From CALMKX01 sp036274895 (GTDB lineage: Bacteria; Acidobacteriota; Thermoanaerobaculia; Multivoradales; SZUA-115), in contig DASUEU010000082.1 in NCBI GenBank assembly GCA_036274895.1, forward strand, positions 1 to 64,000: a DNA stretch of 64,000 nt. Reading direction: 5' to 3'. A model generated the notes under the pieces. The model ran no database searches and was not told the DNA's origin. It saw only the letters and a program-made list of their open reading frames with translations. The number at the start of each line of letters is the position of its first letter. Positions within the stretch are counted from its first letter, which is position 1. Shown here in pieces: positions 14,392 through 25,311 of the stretch. The position numbers were made by a program, and so were the translations under genes.

Positions 14392-15444
14392 TCACTCCTC
14401 CTCCGTCACCCGTCCCAGGCCCAGCTTGCGCTCCACGAGGCGCAGCCGGCGCAGCACCTCGGCCAGCCGCGCCAGGCCGGCGACCTGCCGCCGCCAGCTG
14501 CCGATCGGCACCGCCGGCACGCCGGCGAGCACGGATCTCTCCTCGACCGGCCCCAGGACGGCGCTCTTCGACGCCACCTGGGTGCCGGCCGCGACTTCGA
14601 TGTGACCGAGCACACCGGTCTGTCCGCCGAGGACCACGTAGTCCCCGAGCCGGGTGCTGCCGGCGATACCGGCCTGGCCACACAGAATGGCGCCTTTACC
14701 GACTTTGACATTGTGTCCCACTTGCACCAGGTTGTCGATCTTGGTGCCGGCCCCGATCGAGGTCTCCCCCACCGTCGCGCGATCGATCGCCGAGAGAGCG
14801 CCGATCTCGACGTCCGCCTCGACCACCACCCTGCCCACCTGCGGCACCTTGCGGTGCACCCCCCGCTCGGTCCAGTAGCCGAAGCCGTCGGCCCCCACCA
14901 CCGTGCCGGCGTGGATCACCACCCGCTCGCCCAACTCGGTGTCGTCGTAGAGCACCACGTGAGGATGCAGCACCACCTCCGCCCCCAGCCGGCAGCAGCG
15001 CCCCACCACCACGTGCGGGTGGAGCACCGAACGCGGGCCGACCACCGAGCCCTCTCCCACCACCACGTAGGCCCCCACCGTGGCGCTCGGATCGACCTCG
15101 GCCCCGGCTTCGATCGAGGCCGTGGGATGGATCCCGGCCGGACGTTCGAGGGGTGGATAGAGGGTGGCCAGGAGGACCACCCGGGCGCCTTCGACCGGAT
15201 CCGCCACGAGCAGGTCGCGTCCTGCCAGCTCGGGCCGGTCGGCCTCGCTCGCGGGGACCAGCAGGGCACCCGCCCCGCTGGCCGCGGCCTTGCCCCGGTA
15301 ACGGCTCGCAATCAGGAAGGACAGCTCGTCCGGTCCGGCCTCCTCCAGGCCCAGGAGGCCGGAAACGACGCGGTCCGGGTTACCCCGGACCGTGCCCCCC
15401 ACCGCCGCGGCCAGATCGCCCAGGCGAGCCGGGCGGGCCCTCAT
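14392..15444 (-). CDS. lpxD: UDP-3-O-acylglucosamine N-acyltransferase LpxD
   Basis: Third step of lipid A synthesis. 350 residues: N-terminal uridine-binding domain (about 1-105), hexapeptide beta-helix (about 106-310) and C-terminal helix. Catalytic His244 lies in NLVQVGHNVKVG, and the GADGFGY motif at 184-190 is intact. It sits 13 bp after ompH and 1 bp before fabZ. Confidence 0.97.
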   Translation of the reverse strand: MRARPARLGDLAAAVGGTVRGNPDRVVSGLLGLEEAGPDELSFLIASRYRGKAAASGAGALLVPASEADRPELAGRDLLVADPVEGARVVLLATLYPPLERPAGIHPTASIEAGAEVDPSATVGAYVVVGEGSVVGPRSVLHPHVVVGRCCRLGAEVVLHPHVVLYDDTELGERVVIHAGTVVGADGFGYWTERGVHRKVPQVGRVVVEADVEIGALSAIDRATVGETSIGAGTKIDNLVQVGHNVKVGKGAILCGQAGIAGSTRLGDYVVLGGQTGVLGHIEVAAGTQVASKSAVLGPVEERSVLAGVPAVPIGSWRRQVAGLARLAEVLRRLRLVERKLGLGRVTEEE

Positions 15445-15457
15445 CCTCGGCTGCCTC

Positions 15458-16021
15458 TCATCGCGAGCCGGCAGGCTTGGCCTCCGCGCCCTGGGCGGCG
15501 TCCAGGCGCTGGATCACCAACGGGGTCAGATCCACGTCCTCGGTGGCGTAGACCAGCCCGCTGTCGAATTTGCGGAAGATCATGGTGTAGCCGCCTTCCT
15601 CGCCGATCTTCTTGATCACCGGCATCACCTTGCGCTCGATCTCCCCCAGGGCCTCCTGCTGGCGCTGGTTGAACTCGCGCTGGGCGTCGTCGCCGGCCCG
15701 GCGCAGCTCGATCGTGCGCGACTCCAGCTCCTTCTTGAGCTCGTTGAGCTTGTCCTCGGCAAGCGACAAGGAGCCCTCGGCGATGCGGCTGCGCAGCTGG
15801 TCGAGGGTGTCCTTCTTGGCCTGGAGCTTGGCCTGCTGTTCCTTGCCGTACTCCTCGAGCTTGGCCAGCGTGGCCTTGCCGGTGGCCGACTCGGTGACGA
15901 TCCTCTCGACGTCGATGACGCCGATCTTGAGGTTGCTCTGCGCCTGGACCGGCAGGGTGGCCAGGGCGAGCACGGCGACCGCCAGGGCGGAGGCGGTGCG
16001 GGGAATCCTGCTGAGCGACAT
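15458..16021 (-). CDS. OmpH/Skp-family periplasmic chaperone
   Basis: Holds unfolded outer-membrane proteins for the BAM complex. 187 residues with a signal peptide ending VQAQ. KIGVIDVERIV begins the mature core, followed by a long charged coiled coil (about 50-130) with alternating Lys/Glu, and a C-terminal beta segment ending near LTPLVIQRLD. The ATG at 16021 is chosen because GGGAG precedes it and the signal peptide begins there. It lies 16 bp after bamA. Confidence 0.9.
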   Translation of the reverse strand: MSLSRIPRTASALAVAVLALATLPVQAQSNLKIGVIDVERIVTESATGKATLAKLEEYGKEQQAKLQAKKDTLDQLRSRIAEGSLSLAEDKLNELKKELESRTIELRRAGDDAQREFNQRQQEALGEIERKVMPVIKKIGEEGGYTMIFRKFDSGLVYATEDVDLTPLVIQRLDAAQGAEAKPAGSR

Positions 16022-16037
16022 TCTTGGGTCTCCCTGA

Positions 16038-18497
16038 TTAGAACGAGGCTCCGATGGAGAAGCGGAAGGTCTCGAAGTCGTCTCCCGGCAGCTCATCGTC
16101 CAGCTGAGTGGAGTAGATGAAGCGTAGCGGTGCGCCGAAGACCGGCACCAGAAGCCTGAGCTCGGCTCCCGCCGTCCAACGGAGGTTGTTGAAGTCGATC
16201 GACTGCTTGACGAGCCGGCTCTGCTGTTGGCCGTTCACCGTTTCGGTCTCCACGAAGTCGCCGAAGACGTTGCCGCCGTCGGCGAAGACGATCAGACGGA
16301 ACGGGCCACCGAGCAGGAAATGGTACTCGACGTTGACCTGGAGATACTCGTCGCCGCCGTAACCGATGGTGGGGATCAGCGGGTCCGGCACCAGGTCGCC
16401 GTCCTCGTTGCGCACGAAGATCGAGCGGAAGCGGTGGCCGCGGATGGAGTTCTCGCCGCCCAGGAAGTAGCGCTCGAGGCGGTTCAAGGTGCGATCCACC
16501 TGCTGGCCCTGGGCATTGCGCTCGCTGCCGAAGGCATCCACCCGGCCCGCCTCGACGTTGAAGCCGAAGACGGTGCGCACCGGGTAACCGCTGATCGGCC
16601 GGAACAGGGTGTAGGAGAGCTCGCTGCGGGTCAGCCAGTTGTTGCCGCCGAGGACGCCACCGGCGTACTGGAAGGAGCCGCGGATGCGCTGGCCACGGGT
16701 CGGCTCGAAGCGGTTGTCGATGCTGTTGTAGCTCCACACCGGCTGGATCGCCGAGGAGTCGATGGTGCCCTCGTCGATGACCGTCGTGCTGCCGTCCGCC
16801 GCGCGATCGAAGATCTCCCCGGTGTAGCGCTGGCGGCTGTAGGAGACCCCGAGGCTCTGGAACAGGCCGAAGGAGCGGCTGAACGACAGCGTGCCGCCCA
16901 AGCTCTCGCGAATGAAGCGATCCTCGGCGAGAAAGAACTCGAGCCGGGTTTGGGAGAGCTGGGCGCCGACGGACTGCGGCTTGTCGAGGAACCAGGGCAC
17001 GAAGTACGAGACATCGTAGATGTCGCGCCGGCTGCCCGATTCGAAGGAGACGCCCATCGTCTCGCCGCGGCCCATGAAGTTGAAGGTGCGGAAGGACAGC
17101 TGCCCGAAGAAGCCCAGGGAATCGCTGTAGCCGGCGCCGAACTGCAGCTCGGTGCGGTTGTCCTCCTTGCCGGCGAAGGTCAGGTTGACCAGCTTCTTCT
17201 CGTTGTCGGCGTCGAACTTGACCGGCTCCCCCTCCTCGAGCTTGAAGAAGCCGAGCTGGTTGACCTTGTAGACGCTGTTCTTGATCCCGCCCAGGTTGAC
17301 GAAGAGGCCCTCCTGCACCCGCAGCTCCCGGCGCAGCACCTTGTCGCGGGTGGAGGTGTTGCCCTCGAACTCGATCCGTCCGACCTTGAACTGGTCGCTC
17401 TCGGTGATGCGCAGCTCGAGGTCGGCGACGTAGCCGTCGCGCTCGACCAGCACGGGGTCGACGCGGGAGAAGATGTAGCCACTGTTGTCATACGACTGTT
17501 TGATCTTCTCGACGGCGTCGTCGATGACGTCCGAGCGCAGCCAGCCGCCTTCCTTCAAGGTGATCAGCGACAGCACGGTGTCCGAGGTGAAGCGCTCGTT
17601 GCCGGCGACGGTGACCTTGCCGAAGCGCCAGCGCTCGCCCTCGTCGATGGGGATCACCAGCACCAGCCGGCGCTTGCCGCCCTTTTCCCGCACCTCGGTG
17701 CGGGCATCTCCGACCAACACGTTCTTGTAGCCGGCACCGCGATAGAGGTCGCGGACCTTGACCAGGTCCTCTTCGAGCTTGGCCGGGTTGTAGATGTCTT
17801 TCTTCAAGAAGCGGGTGACCAGGCCGCTCTCCTTGGTGTTCTTCATCACCCAGCGCAGGCGCAGATCGCCGAAGACCTCGTTGCCTTCGAAGTCGATGTC
17901 GCCGATGCGCACCCGGTCGCCTTCATCGACGGTGATCGTGGCGGTGACCGTGCCCTTCTCCACCTCATCGAGCACCGCGGTGACCTGGGCGAAGCGGTAG
18001 CCCTTCTCCCGGTACATGTCCTCGATGATCGACTCGACCCGCGCCAGCTCACCGCGGGGCAGGGGCCGGCCCTCCCGCAGGTCGACCTGTTCCTTGGCGA
18101 AGCGATCGTCGATGTCGGTCTTGGCCAGCCTCTTGAGGCCCTTGTAGGAGACCGAGCGCAGCACGGGTCGCTCTTTGACTCGGATGGACAGGCGTACGCC
18201 GGCGCCCTCGGCCGTGGCGTCGACGTTCACGTCGTCGACCAGCTGGCGCTTCCAGAGATCGTGGACCTTGGCATCGAGAGCAGCCGCGTCGAGGGGCTTG
18301 CCCACGGCGAGGTCCAGGTAGTACAGGAGGGTCTCCTGGGAGAGCAGCACCAGGCCTTCGACCTCGATCGACTGGATGGTCTTGCCATCCCAGGGGCCCG
18401 CTGCCTGGGCCGTGCCCGTCGCGAGCCAGCAGGCTGCGAGCAGAAGGACACAGGCCAGACCGCGGGAGGCGCAACCGGCAGCAACGCTCTTTCTCAT
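16038..18497 (-). CDS. bamA: Outer membrane protein assembly factor BamA
   Basis: Inserts beta-barrel proteins into the outer membrane. 819 residues. The signal peptide ends TAQA; five POTRA domains follow (about 38-430), and then a 16-stranded barrel. The IRGHRF motif of loop 6 matches the VRGF/RGF signature, and the protein ends in a C-terminal Phe. There is a 110-bp gap to clpC upstream in the transcript, so it may have its own promoter, though none is clear. Confidence 0.97.
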   Translation of the reverse strand: MRKSVAAGCASRGLACVLLLAACWLATGTAQAAGPWDGKTIQSIEVEGLVLLSQETLLYYLDLAVGKPLDAAALDAKVHDLWKRQLVDDVNVDATAEGAGVRLSIRVKERPVLRSVSYKGLKRLAKTDIDDRFAKEQVDLREGRPLPRGELARVESIIEDMYREKGYRFAQVTAVLDEVEKGTVTATITVDEGDRVRIGDIDFEGNEVFGDLRLRWVMKNTKESGLVTRFLKKDIYNPAKLEEDLVKVRDLYRGAGYKNVLVGDARTEVREKGGKRRLVLVIPIDEGERWRFGKVTVAGNERFTSDTVLSLITLKEGGWLRSDVIDDAVEKIKQSYDNSGYIFSRVDPVLVERDGYVADLELRITESDQFKVGRIEFEGNTSTRDKVLRRELRVQEGLFVNLGGIKNSVYKVNQLGFFKLEEGEPVKFDADNEKKLVNLTFAGKEDNRTELQFGAGYSDSLGFFGQLSFRTFNFMGRGETMGVSFESGSRRDIYDVSYFVPWFLDKPQSVGAQLSQTRLEFFLAEDRFIRESLGGTLSFSRSFGLFQSLGVSYSRQRYTGEIFDRAADGSTTVIDEGTIDSSAIQPVWSYNSIDNRFEPTRGQRIRGSFQYAGGVLGGNNWLTRSELSYTLFRPISGYPVRTVFGFNVEAGRVDAFGSERNAQGQQVDRTLNRLERYFLGGENSIRGHRFRSIFVRNEDGDLVPDPLIPTIGYGGDEYLQVNVEYHFLLGGPFRLIVFADGGNVFGDFVETETVNGQQQSRLVKQSIDFNNLRWTAGAELRLLVPVFGAPLRFIYSTQLDDELPGDDFETFRFSIGASF

Positions 18498-18607
18498 TCC
18501 GCTCCTCGTCCGCTCGGCTCGAAACCGGGGAAGGATACTGCAAAGACGGCCCCTTGGGGCTGCAAGATCCGAGCCGTTGGGCCTCGAGAGGGTGAAGGGG
18601 GTTGGGG

Positions 18608-21034
<2,427 letters not shown>

Positions 21035-21035
21035 T

Positions 21036-21722
21036 TCAGGCCTTCGAGGCCCCTCGGAGCACCCCGTGATCGAGTGCGAAAAGTCTAGCACAGCGACCCG
21101 CGAGCTCCGGGTTGTGAGTGACCACCACCGCGGTCGAGCCCCGGCGTTGGACCAGGTCGAGGAGCAGATCGAAGACCGCTCGGCCGTTGTCCGGATCGAG
21201 GTTGCCGGTCGGCTCGTCCGCGAGCAGCAGGGGGGGCTCGAGGGCGAGGGCACGACAAAGGGCCACCCGCTGGCACTCTCCCCCGGAAAGCTGGCCCGGG
21301 GTGTGGTCCAGACGATCTCCGAGGCCGACCTCCTCGAGCAGGGCGCGGGCCCGCTTCAGGGTCTCGCTGGGGTCCCGCCGGGCGATGCGCCCGGGCATCA
21401 TGACGTTCTCGAGGGCGGTGAAGTCCGGCAGCAGCTGGTGGAACTGGAAGACGAAGCCCAGGGTGCGGTTGCGGAAGGCGGCCGCCTGGCCGCGCGAGAG
21501 GGTGGCGGGATCGACGCCGCCGATCTCGAGCCGGCCGCCGGTCGGCCGGTCGAGCGCGCCCAGCAGGTGCAGGAGCGTGGACTTGCCCGAGCCCGAAGGT
21601 CCGACGATGGCCACCAGCTCCCCGGCCTCGATCTCGAGGTCCACCCCGCGCAGCACCTCCAGCCAGCGCAGGCCGTCGTGGTAGCCCTTGACCAGGCCGC
21701 GAGCCGAGATCGCCACGCTCAT
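21036..21722 (-). CDS. lolD: Lipoprotein-release ABC ATPase LolD
   Basis: ATPase of the LolCDE-type complex that extracts lipoproteins from the inner membrane. 228 residues. Walker A is GPSGSGKST, the signature is LSGGECQRVALCRAL (Glu for the usual Gln) and Walker B is LLLADEPTGNLD. LolD-typical FVFQFHQLLPDFTALENVMMP (Q-loop region) is present. The ATG overlaps the permease stop by 4 bp. A generic MacB-type exporter is the alternative, but position in an envelope operon favours Lol. Confidence 0.92.
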   Translation of the reverse strand: MSVAISARGLVKGYHDGLRWLEVLRGVDLEIEAGELVAIVGPSGSGKSTLLHLLGALDRPTGGRLEIGGVDPATLSRGQAAAFRNRTLGFVFQFHQLLPDFTALENVMMPGRIARRDPSETLKRARALLEEVGLGDRLDHTPGQLSGGECQRVALCRALALEPPLLLADEPTGNLDPDNGRAVFDLLLDLVQRRGSTAVVVTHNPELAGRCARLFALDHGVLRGASKA

Positions 21723-22942
21723 CGCCGGATCGCCTCGATGGGGTCGAGCAGCAGCACGCGGCGCGCCGCGTAGAGGGCAGCGCCCAGGGCCAGGGCCAGG
21801 GAGAGGCCGACGGTGGCGGCGAGGTCCATGGGCTCGAGACGGAAGGGCACGTGGCGGACGAAGAAGACGTCCCCCGGCACGGTGATCAGCCGGGTGGCGT
21901 CGAAGAGCCAGGCCAGGCCGACGCCCAGGAGCGCCCCGGCGCTCGTGCCGAGGCCCGCCAGCAGGGCGCCCAGGGCGAGGAAGGTCGCTAGCAGCAGCCG
22001 GGGCTCGGCGCCCATGGTGCCGAGGATGCCCAGCTCGACCTTCTTGCTGGCGATCAGCAACGAAAGGGCGGCCACCAGCGACAGGCTGGCGACGATCACC
22101 ACCAGCAGCACGGCGACGAAGGTGATCCGTTTCTCGAGAGCCAGGGCGAAGAGCAGGCCGCGGTTGATCTCCCGCCAGGTGCGCACCTCGGCGCCGGGCA
22201 GGGCGCCGGCGATGAGCGGGGCGAGGGCGACGGCCTCGTCGAGGCCGCCGGCGTCCACCTCGAAGCGGGGCCGGGCCGGCGCGAAGAGCCGCTCGGCCGC
22301 GGCCAGGGGCAGGGCCACGCGCTCGCCCTCGTCGCTCGCCGCCCCCTCGAAGGTGCCGGCGAGGGGCAGCCGGATCGAACGCGGCTGGGGTCCCAAGGGG
22401 GTCAGGGTCGGTCGGGGTGAGATAACCTCGACCGGGCTCCCGCGCTCGAGGCCGTGCAGGCGGGCCAGGCGGGCCGAGAGATAGAGGCCGGGCTCGGCGC
22501 CCGCGGCGCCGGGGAAGGTCGGCGGCACGCTGCCGGAATAGCCGATCACCTCGACCGGCACCACCCGGCCGAGAGTGACCAGCCAGGCGCGGCCGGAGAT
22601 CACCCGCCACTGTGAGCTCACCCCGGGCACGGCCGCGAGGGAGGCCTCCGCCGCCTCGAGGTCGGCATCGGCCGGCACCGTCACCTCCACCTGAGGCGTG
22701 CGGGCCAGGACCTGCCCCTTGAGCAGGGCCTGGAACCCCGCGAGGGCCGCCTGGACCAGGATCAACGCCGCCACCCCCAGGGCGATGCCGACCATCGCCA
22801 GCCAGGACAGCAGCCGCGTGAAGGCTTGCTTGCGCGCCGTGGCGCCGTAGCGCAGGGCGAGCAGGACGGGCAGGGCCCAGGGCCGGGCGAGGAGGGGGAG
22901 GCGGTGCGGGCGAGGAGGGGCCAAGAGCGATGGCCCCCTCAC
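21719..22942 (-). CDS. LolC/LolE-type lipoprotein-release permease
   Basis: FtsX-fold membrane partner of LolD. 407 residues: one N-terminal helix (about 44-66), a periplasmic domain (about 70-265), then three C-terminal helices (about 270-400) ending LLLDPIEAIRR. The stretch KKVELGILGTMGA is the conserved coupling region. A single permease is present, so the complex is probably a homodimer of the LolF type. It overlaps lysS and lolD by 4 bp each. Confidence 0.92.
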   Translation of the reverse strand: MRGPSLLAPPRPHRLPLLARPWALPVLLALRYGATARKQAFTRLLSWLAMVGIALGVAALILVQAALAGFQALLKGQVLARTPQVEVTVPADADLEAAEASLAAVPGVSSQWRVISGRAWLVTLGRVVPVEVIGYSGSVPPTFPGAAGAEPGLYLSARLARLHGLERGSPVEVISPRPTLTPLGPQPRSIRLPLAGTFEGAASDEGERVALPLAAAERLFAPARPRFEVDAGGLDEAVALAPLIAGALPGAEVRTWREINRGLLFALALEKRITFVAVLLVVIVASLSLVAALSLLIASKKVELGILGTMGAEPRLLLATFLALGALLAGLGTSAGALLGVGLAWLFDATRLITVPGDVFFVRHVPFRLEPMDLAATVGLSLALALGAALYAARRVLLLDPIEAIRR

Positions 22943-24423
22943 TCGGCGAGGGGGCGCATCAAGGGGAAGAGGATGACGTCGCGGATCGACGGCCGGTCCG
23001 TGAACAGCATGGTCAACCGGTCGATGCCCACCCCCAGCCCCCCCGCCGGCGGCATGCCGTGCTCCAGGGCCAGGACGTAGTCGGCGTCGTAGCGATGGGC
23101 CTCGTCGTCTCCCTTGGCGCTGGCCGCGGCCTGCTCCCGGAAGCGCTGGGCCTGCAGGGCCGGGTCGTTGAGCTCGGAGAAGGCGTTGGCCATCTCCATG
23201 CCGGCGATGTAGAGCTCGAAGCGCTCGGTGAAGCGGGGATCGTCCCGGCGCTGCTTGGCCAGCGGCGAGATCTCGACCGGGTGGTCGATCACGAAGGTCG
23301 GCTGCACCAGGTGGCTCTCCGCCACCTCCTCGAAGAGGGCCATCAGCAGGTGGCCGTAGCTCGCGACCGGCGGCAGGGCCACCCCCAGCCGGACCAGCTC
23401 CGCCTCGAGAGCCCCGGCGTCGTCGGCCTGGTCGGGAGTGAGCCCACCGTAGCGGATCACCGCCTCGCGGATCGGCAGCCGCGGCCAGGGCGGCGCGAGG
23501 TCCAGCCGCTCCCCCTTGAAGGCGAGGACCGGCTCGCCGAGCAGCTCGGTGGCCAGCTGGGCGAACATCTCCTCGACCAGGCGCATCACGTCGTCATAGT
23601 CGGCATAGGCCCAGTACAGCTCCATCATGGTGAACTCGGGGTTGTGCTGGGTCGAGATGCCCTCGTTCCTGAAGTTGCGGTTGATCTCGTAGACCCGGTG
23701 CATCCCCCCCACCAGGAGACGCTTCAGGTACAGCTCCGGGGCGATGCGCAGGTAAAGCTCGAGGTCGAGGGCGTTGTGGTGCGTCTTGAAGGGCCGCGCC
23801 GCCGCCCCGCCGGGCAGGATCTGCATCATCGGCGTCTCGACCTCGAGGAAGCCGTGGCCATCGAGGAAGGCCCGCATGCCCCGCACCAGCCGGCTGCGGG
23901 TCTCGAAGACCGCCCGGGATTCGGGGTTGCTGGCCAGGTCGAGGTAGCGCTGGCGGTATTTCAGCTCGACGTCGGCCAGGCCGTGCCACTTCTCGGGCAA
24001 CGGTCGCAGGGCCTTGGCGAGCAGGGTGAGCGAGGAAACGGCGAGGGAGAGCTCGCCGGTACGGGTGCGAATCAGCCGGCCGCCGGCGCCCAGGTAGTCG
24101 CCGAGGTCCAGGTTCTCGAGCAACTGCCGCCCGGCGTCGGGCTGATCGGCCGGCCGCACCAGGAGCTGGAGCTTGCTCTTGCCGTCCCAGAGGTCGATGA
24201 AAGTGGTCTTGCCGTGGCCACGGATGGCCGAGACCCGACCGGGCACCGCGAGCTGGATGCCCGCGGCCTCGAGCTCCTCGGCCGTGGCGGCGGCCCAGCG
24301 GGTCTGGACGTCGGTGGGCTCGGCGTCGTGGGAGAAGCGGTTCGGATAGGGATCGACCCCGGCGTCGACGAGCTCTCCGAGCTTGCGCTTGCGGTTGGCG
24401 ATCTGTTCGTCGAGCTCGGACAT
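22939..24423 (-). CDS. lysS: Lysyl-tRNA synthetase, class II
   Basis: Charges tRNA-Lys. 494 residues. N-terminal OB fold (about 55-150) and class II core with FLEVETPMMQ, FRNEGISTQHNPEFTMMELYWAYADY (motif 2, residues about 245-270) and GLGVGIDRLTMLFTD (motif 3). The ATG at 24423 is preferred over an upstream GTG because the family N-terminus starts MSELDEQ and TATCTT lies 6 nt ahead of it. It heads the envelope operon. Confidence 0.97.
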   Translation of the reverse strand: MSELDEQIANRKRKLGELVDAGVDPYPNRFSHDAEPTDVQTRWAAATAEELEAAGIQLAVPGRVSAIRGHGKTTFIDLWDGKSKLQLLVRPADQPDAGRQLLENLDLGDYLGAGGRLIRTRTGELSLAVSSLTLLAKALRPLPEKWHGLADVELKYRQRYLDLASNPESRAVFETRSRLVRGMRAFLDGHGFLEVETPMMQILPGGAAARPFKTHHNALDLELYLRIAPELYLKRLLVGGMHRVYEINRNFRNEGISTQHNPEFTMMELYWAYADYDDVMRLVEEMFAQLATELLGEPVLAFKGERLDLAPPWPRLPIREAVIRYGGLTPDQADDAGALEAELVRLGVALPPVASYGHLLMALFEEVAESHLVQPTFVIDHPVEISPLAKQRRDDPRFTERFELYIAGMEMANAFSELNDPALQAQRFREQAAASAKGDDEAHRYDADYVLALEHGMPPAGGLGVGIDRLTMLFTDRPSIRDVILFPLMRPLAE

Positions 24424-24429
24424 CCGGCG

Positions 24430-24435
24430 AAGATA
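24430..24435 (-). promoter_or_regulatory. -10-like TATCTT just before lysS
   Basis: Six bases (cgccgg) separate the hexamer from the lysS ATG and there is no Shine-Dalgarno, so a leaderless transcript is implied. The 54-bp divergent gap also holds the matching hexamer for punA on the other strand. Confidence 0.45.
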
Positions 24436-24463
24436 CCCCAAACGCCGCAGGGCTGAACAGCGC

Positions 24464-24469
24464 TATGCT
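24464..24469 (+). promoter_or_regulatory. -10-like TATGCT just before the PNP gene
   Basis: Eight bases separate the hexamer from the ATG at 24478, and no Shine-Dalgarno is present. It has the same layout as the other leaderless-type starts in this window. Confidence 0.45.
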
Positions 24470-24477
24470 CCGCGCCC

Positions 24478-25308
24478 ATGAGCGATCCCGTAGCGGACCT
24501 GGCGGCCGCCCTGACCGCCTACCAGGGCCTCGGCTGGCCCGCGCCCCAGGCCGCGGTGGTCACCGGCTCGGGGCTGGGTGTCGACCTCGGCGAGCCGGTG
24601 GCCGAGCCCATCCCCCTCGCCCATCTGCTGCCCTTCGAGGCCCACGCCGTGGTCGGCCACGCCCATCGCGTCGAGCTACTCGAGCCCCTCCCGGGCCGCC
24701 ACGTGCTCTACTTCCGGGGCCGCCTCCACTACTACCAGGGCTACGACCCCAATCAGACCGTGCTGCCGGTCCGGCTCGCGGCCCGGTTGGGCGCACGGGT
24801 GCTGCTGCTGACCAACGCCGCCGGCGGTCTCGACCCGGCGATGAAGCCGGGAGACCTGCGGCTGATCTCGGACCACCTCAACCTGACCGGCGTCAACCCC
24901 CTGCGCGGCGAGCTGCCGGCCGAGTGGGGCCCGCGCTTCCCGGACATGTCCGAAGCCTACGACGCTGCCCTGCGGCGACGCTTCCACCGCGCCGCCGAGG
25001 GCCTGGGCGTGGCGCTCGGCGAGGGGGTCTACGTCGGGCTCTCGGGCCCGACCTACGAGACTCCCGCCGAGGTGCGCATGCTCGGCCGGTTGGGCGCCGA
25101 TCTGACCGGTATGTCGACGGTGCTCGAGGTGATCGCCGCCCGCCACATGGGGGTGCGCTGCGCGGCCCTTTCGCTGGTCACCAACCTCGCCTGCGGCCTG
25201 GTGCCCGGGGCTCTCGACCACGAGGAGGTGCTCGAGGCCGGCCGCGCCGCGGCGGGCACGGTGGCAGAGCTGCTCAAGGCGGTGCTGGCGGATCCGGAGC
25301 CGGTGTGA
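24478..25308 (+). CDS. punA: Purine nucleoside phosphorylase (trimeric PNP)
   Basis: Phosphorolysis of inosine and guanosine. 276 residues. VVTGSGLG (phosphate loop), LLTNAAGGLDPAMKPGDL and GPTYETPAEVRML with Glu in the purine site are the hallmarks of trimeric PNP; LTGMSTVLEVIAARH supplies the ribose contact Met. It is divergent from lysS and 3 bp from the convergent coiled-coil gene. With hpt close by it completes hypoxanthine/guanine salvage. Confidence 0.96.
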   Translation: MSDPVADLAAALTAYQGLGWPAPQAAVVTGSGLGVDLGEPVAEPIPLAHLLPFEAHAVVGHAHRVELLEPLPGRHVLYFRGRLHYYQGYDPNQTVLPVRLAARLGARVLLLTNAAGGLDPAMKPGDLRLISDHLNLTGVNPLRGELPAEWGPRFPDMSEAYDAALRRRFHRAAEGLGVALGEGVYVGLSGPTYETPAEVRMLGRLGADLTGMSTVLEVIAARHMGVRCAALSLVTNLACGLVPGALDHEEVLEAGRAAAGTVAELLKAVLADPEPV

Positions 25309-25311
25309 GAG

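Noticed and set aside
14702..14712. TTGACA-like string as a promoter
   Set aside because: It lies within lpxD coding sequence without a matching -10 or a downstream gene in that orientation.
18498..18607. Promoter for bamA in the 110-bp gap
   Set aside because: TTGCAG and TATCCT occur on the minus strand, but the spacing is 22 bp, too long for a convincing promoter.
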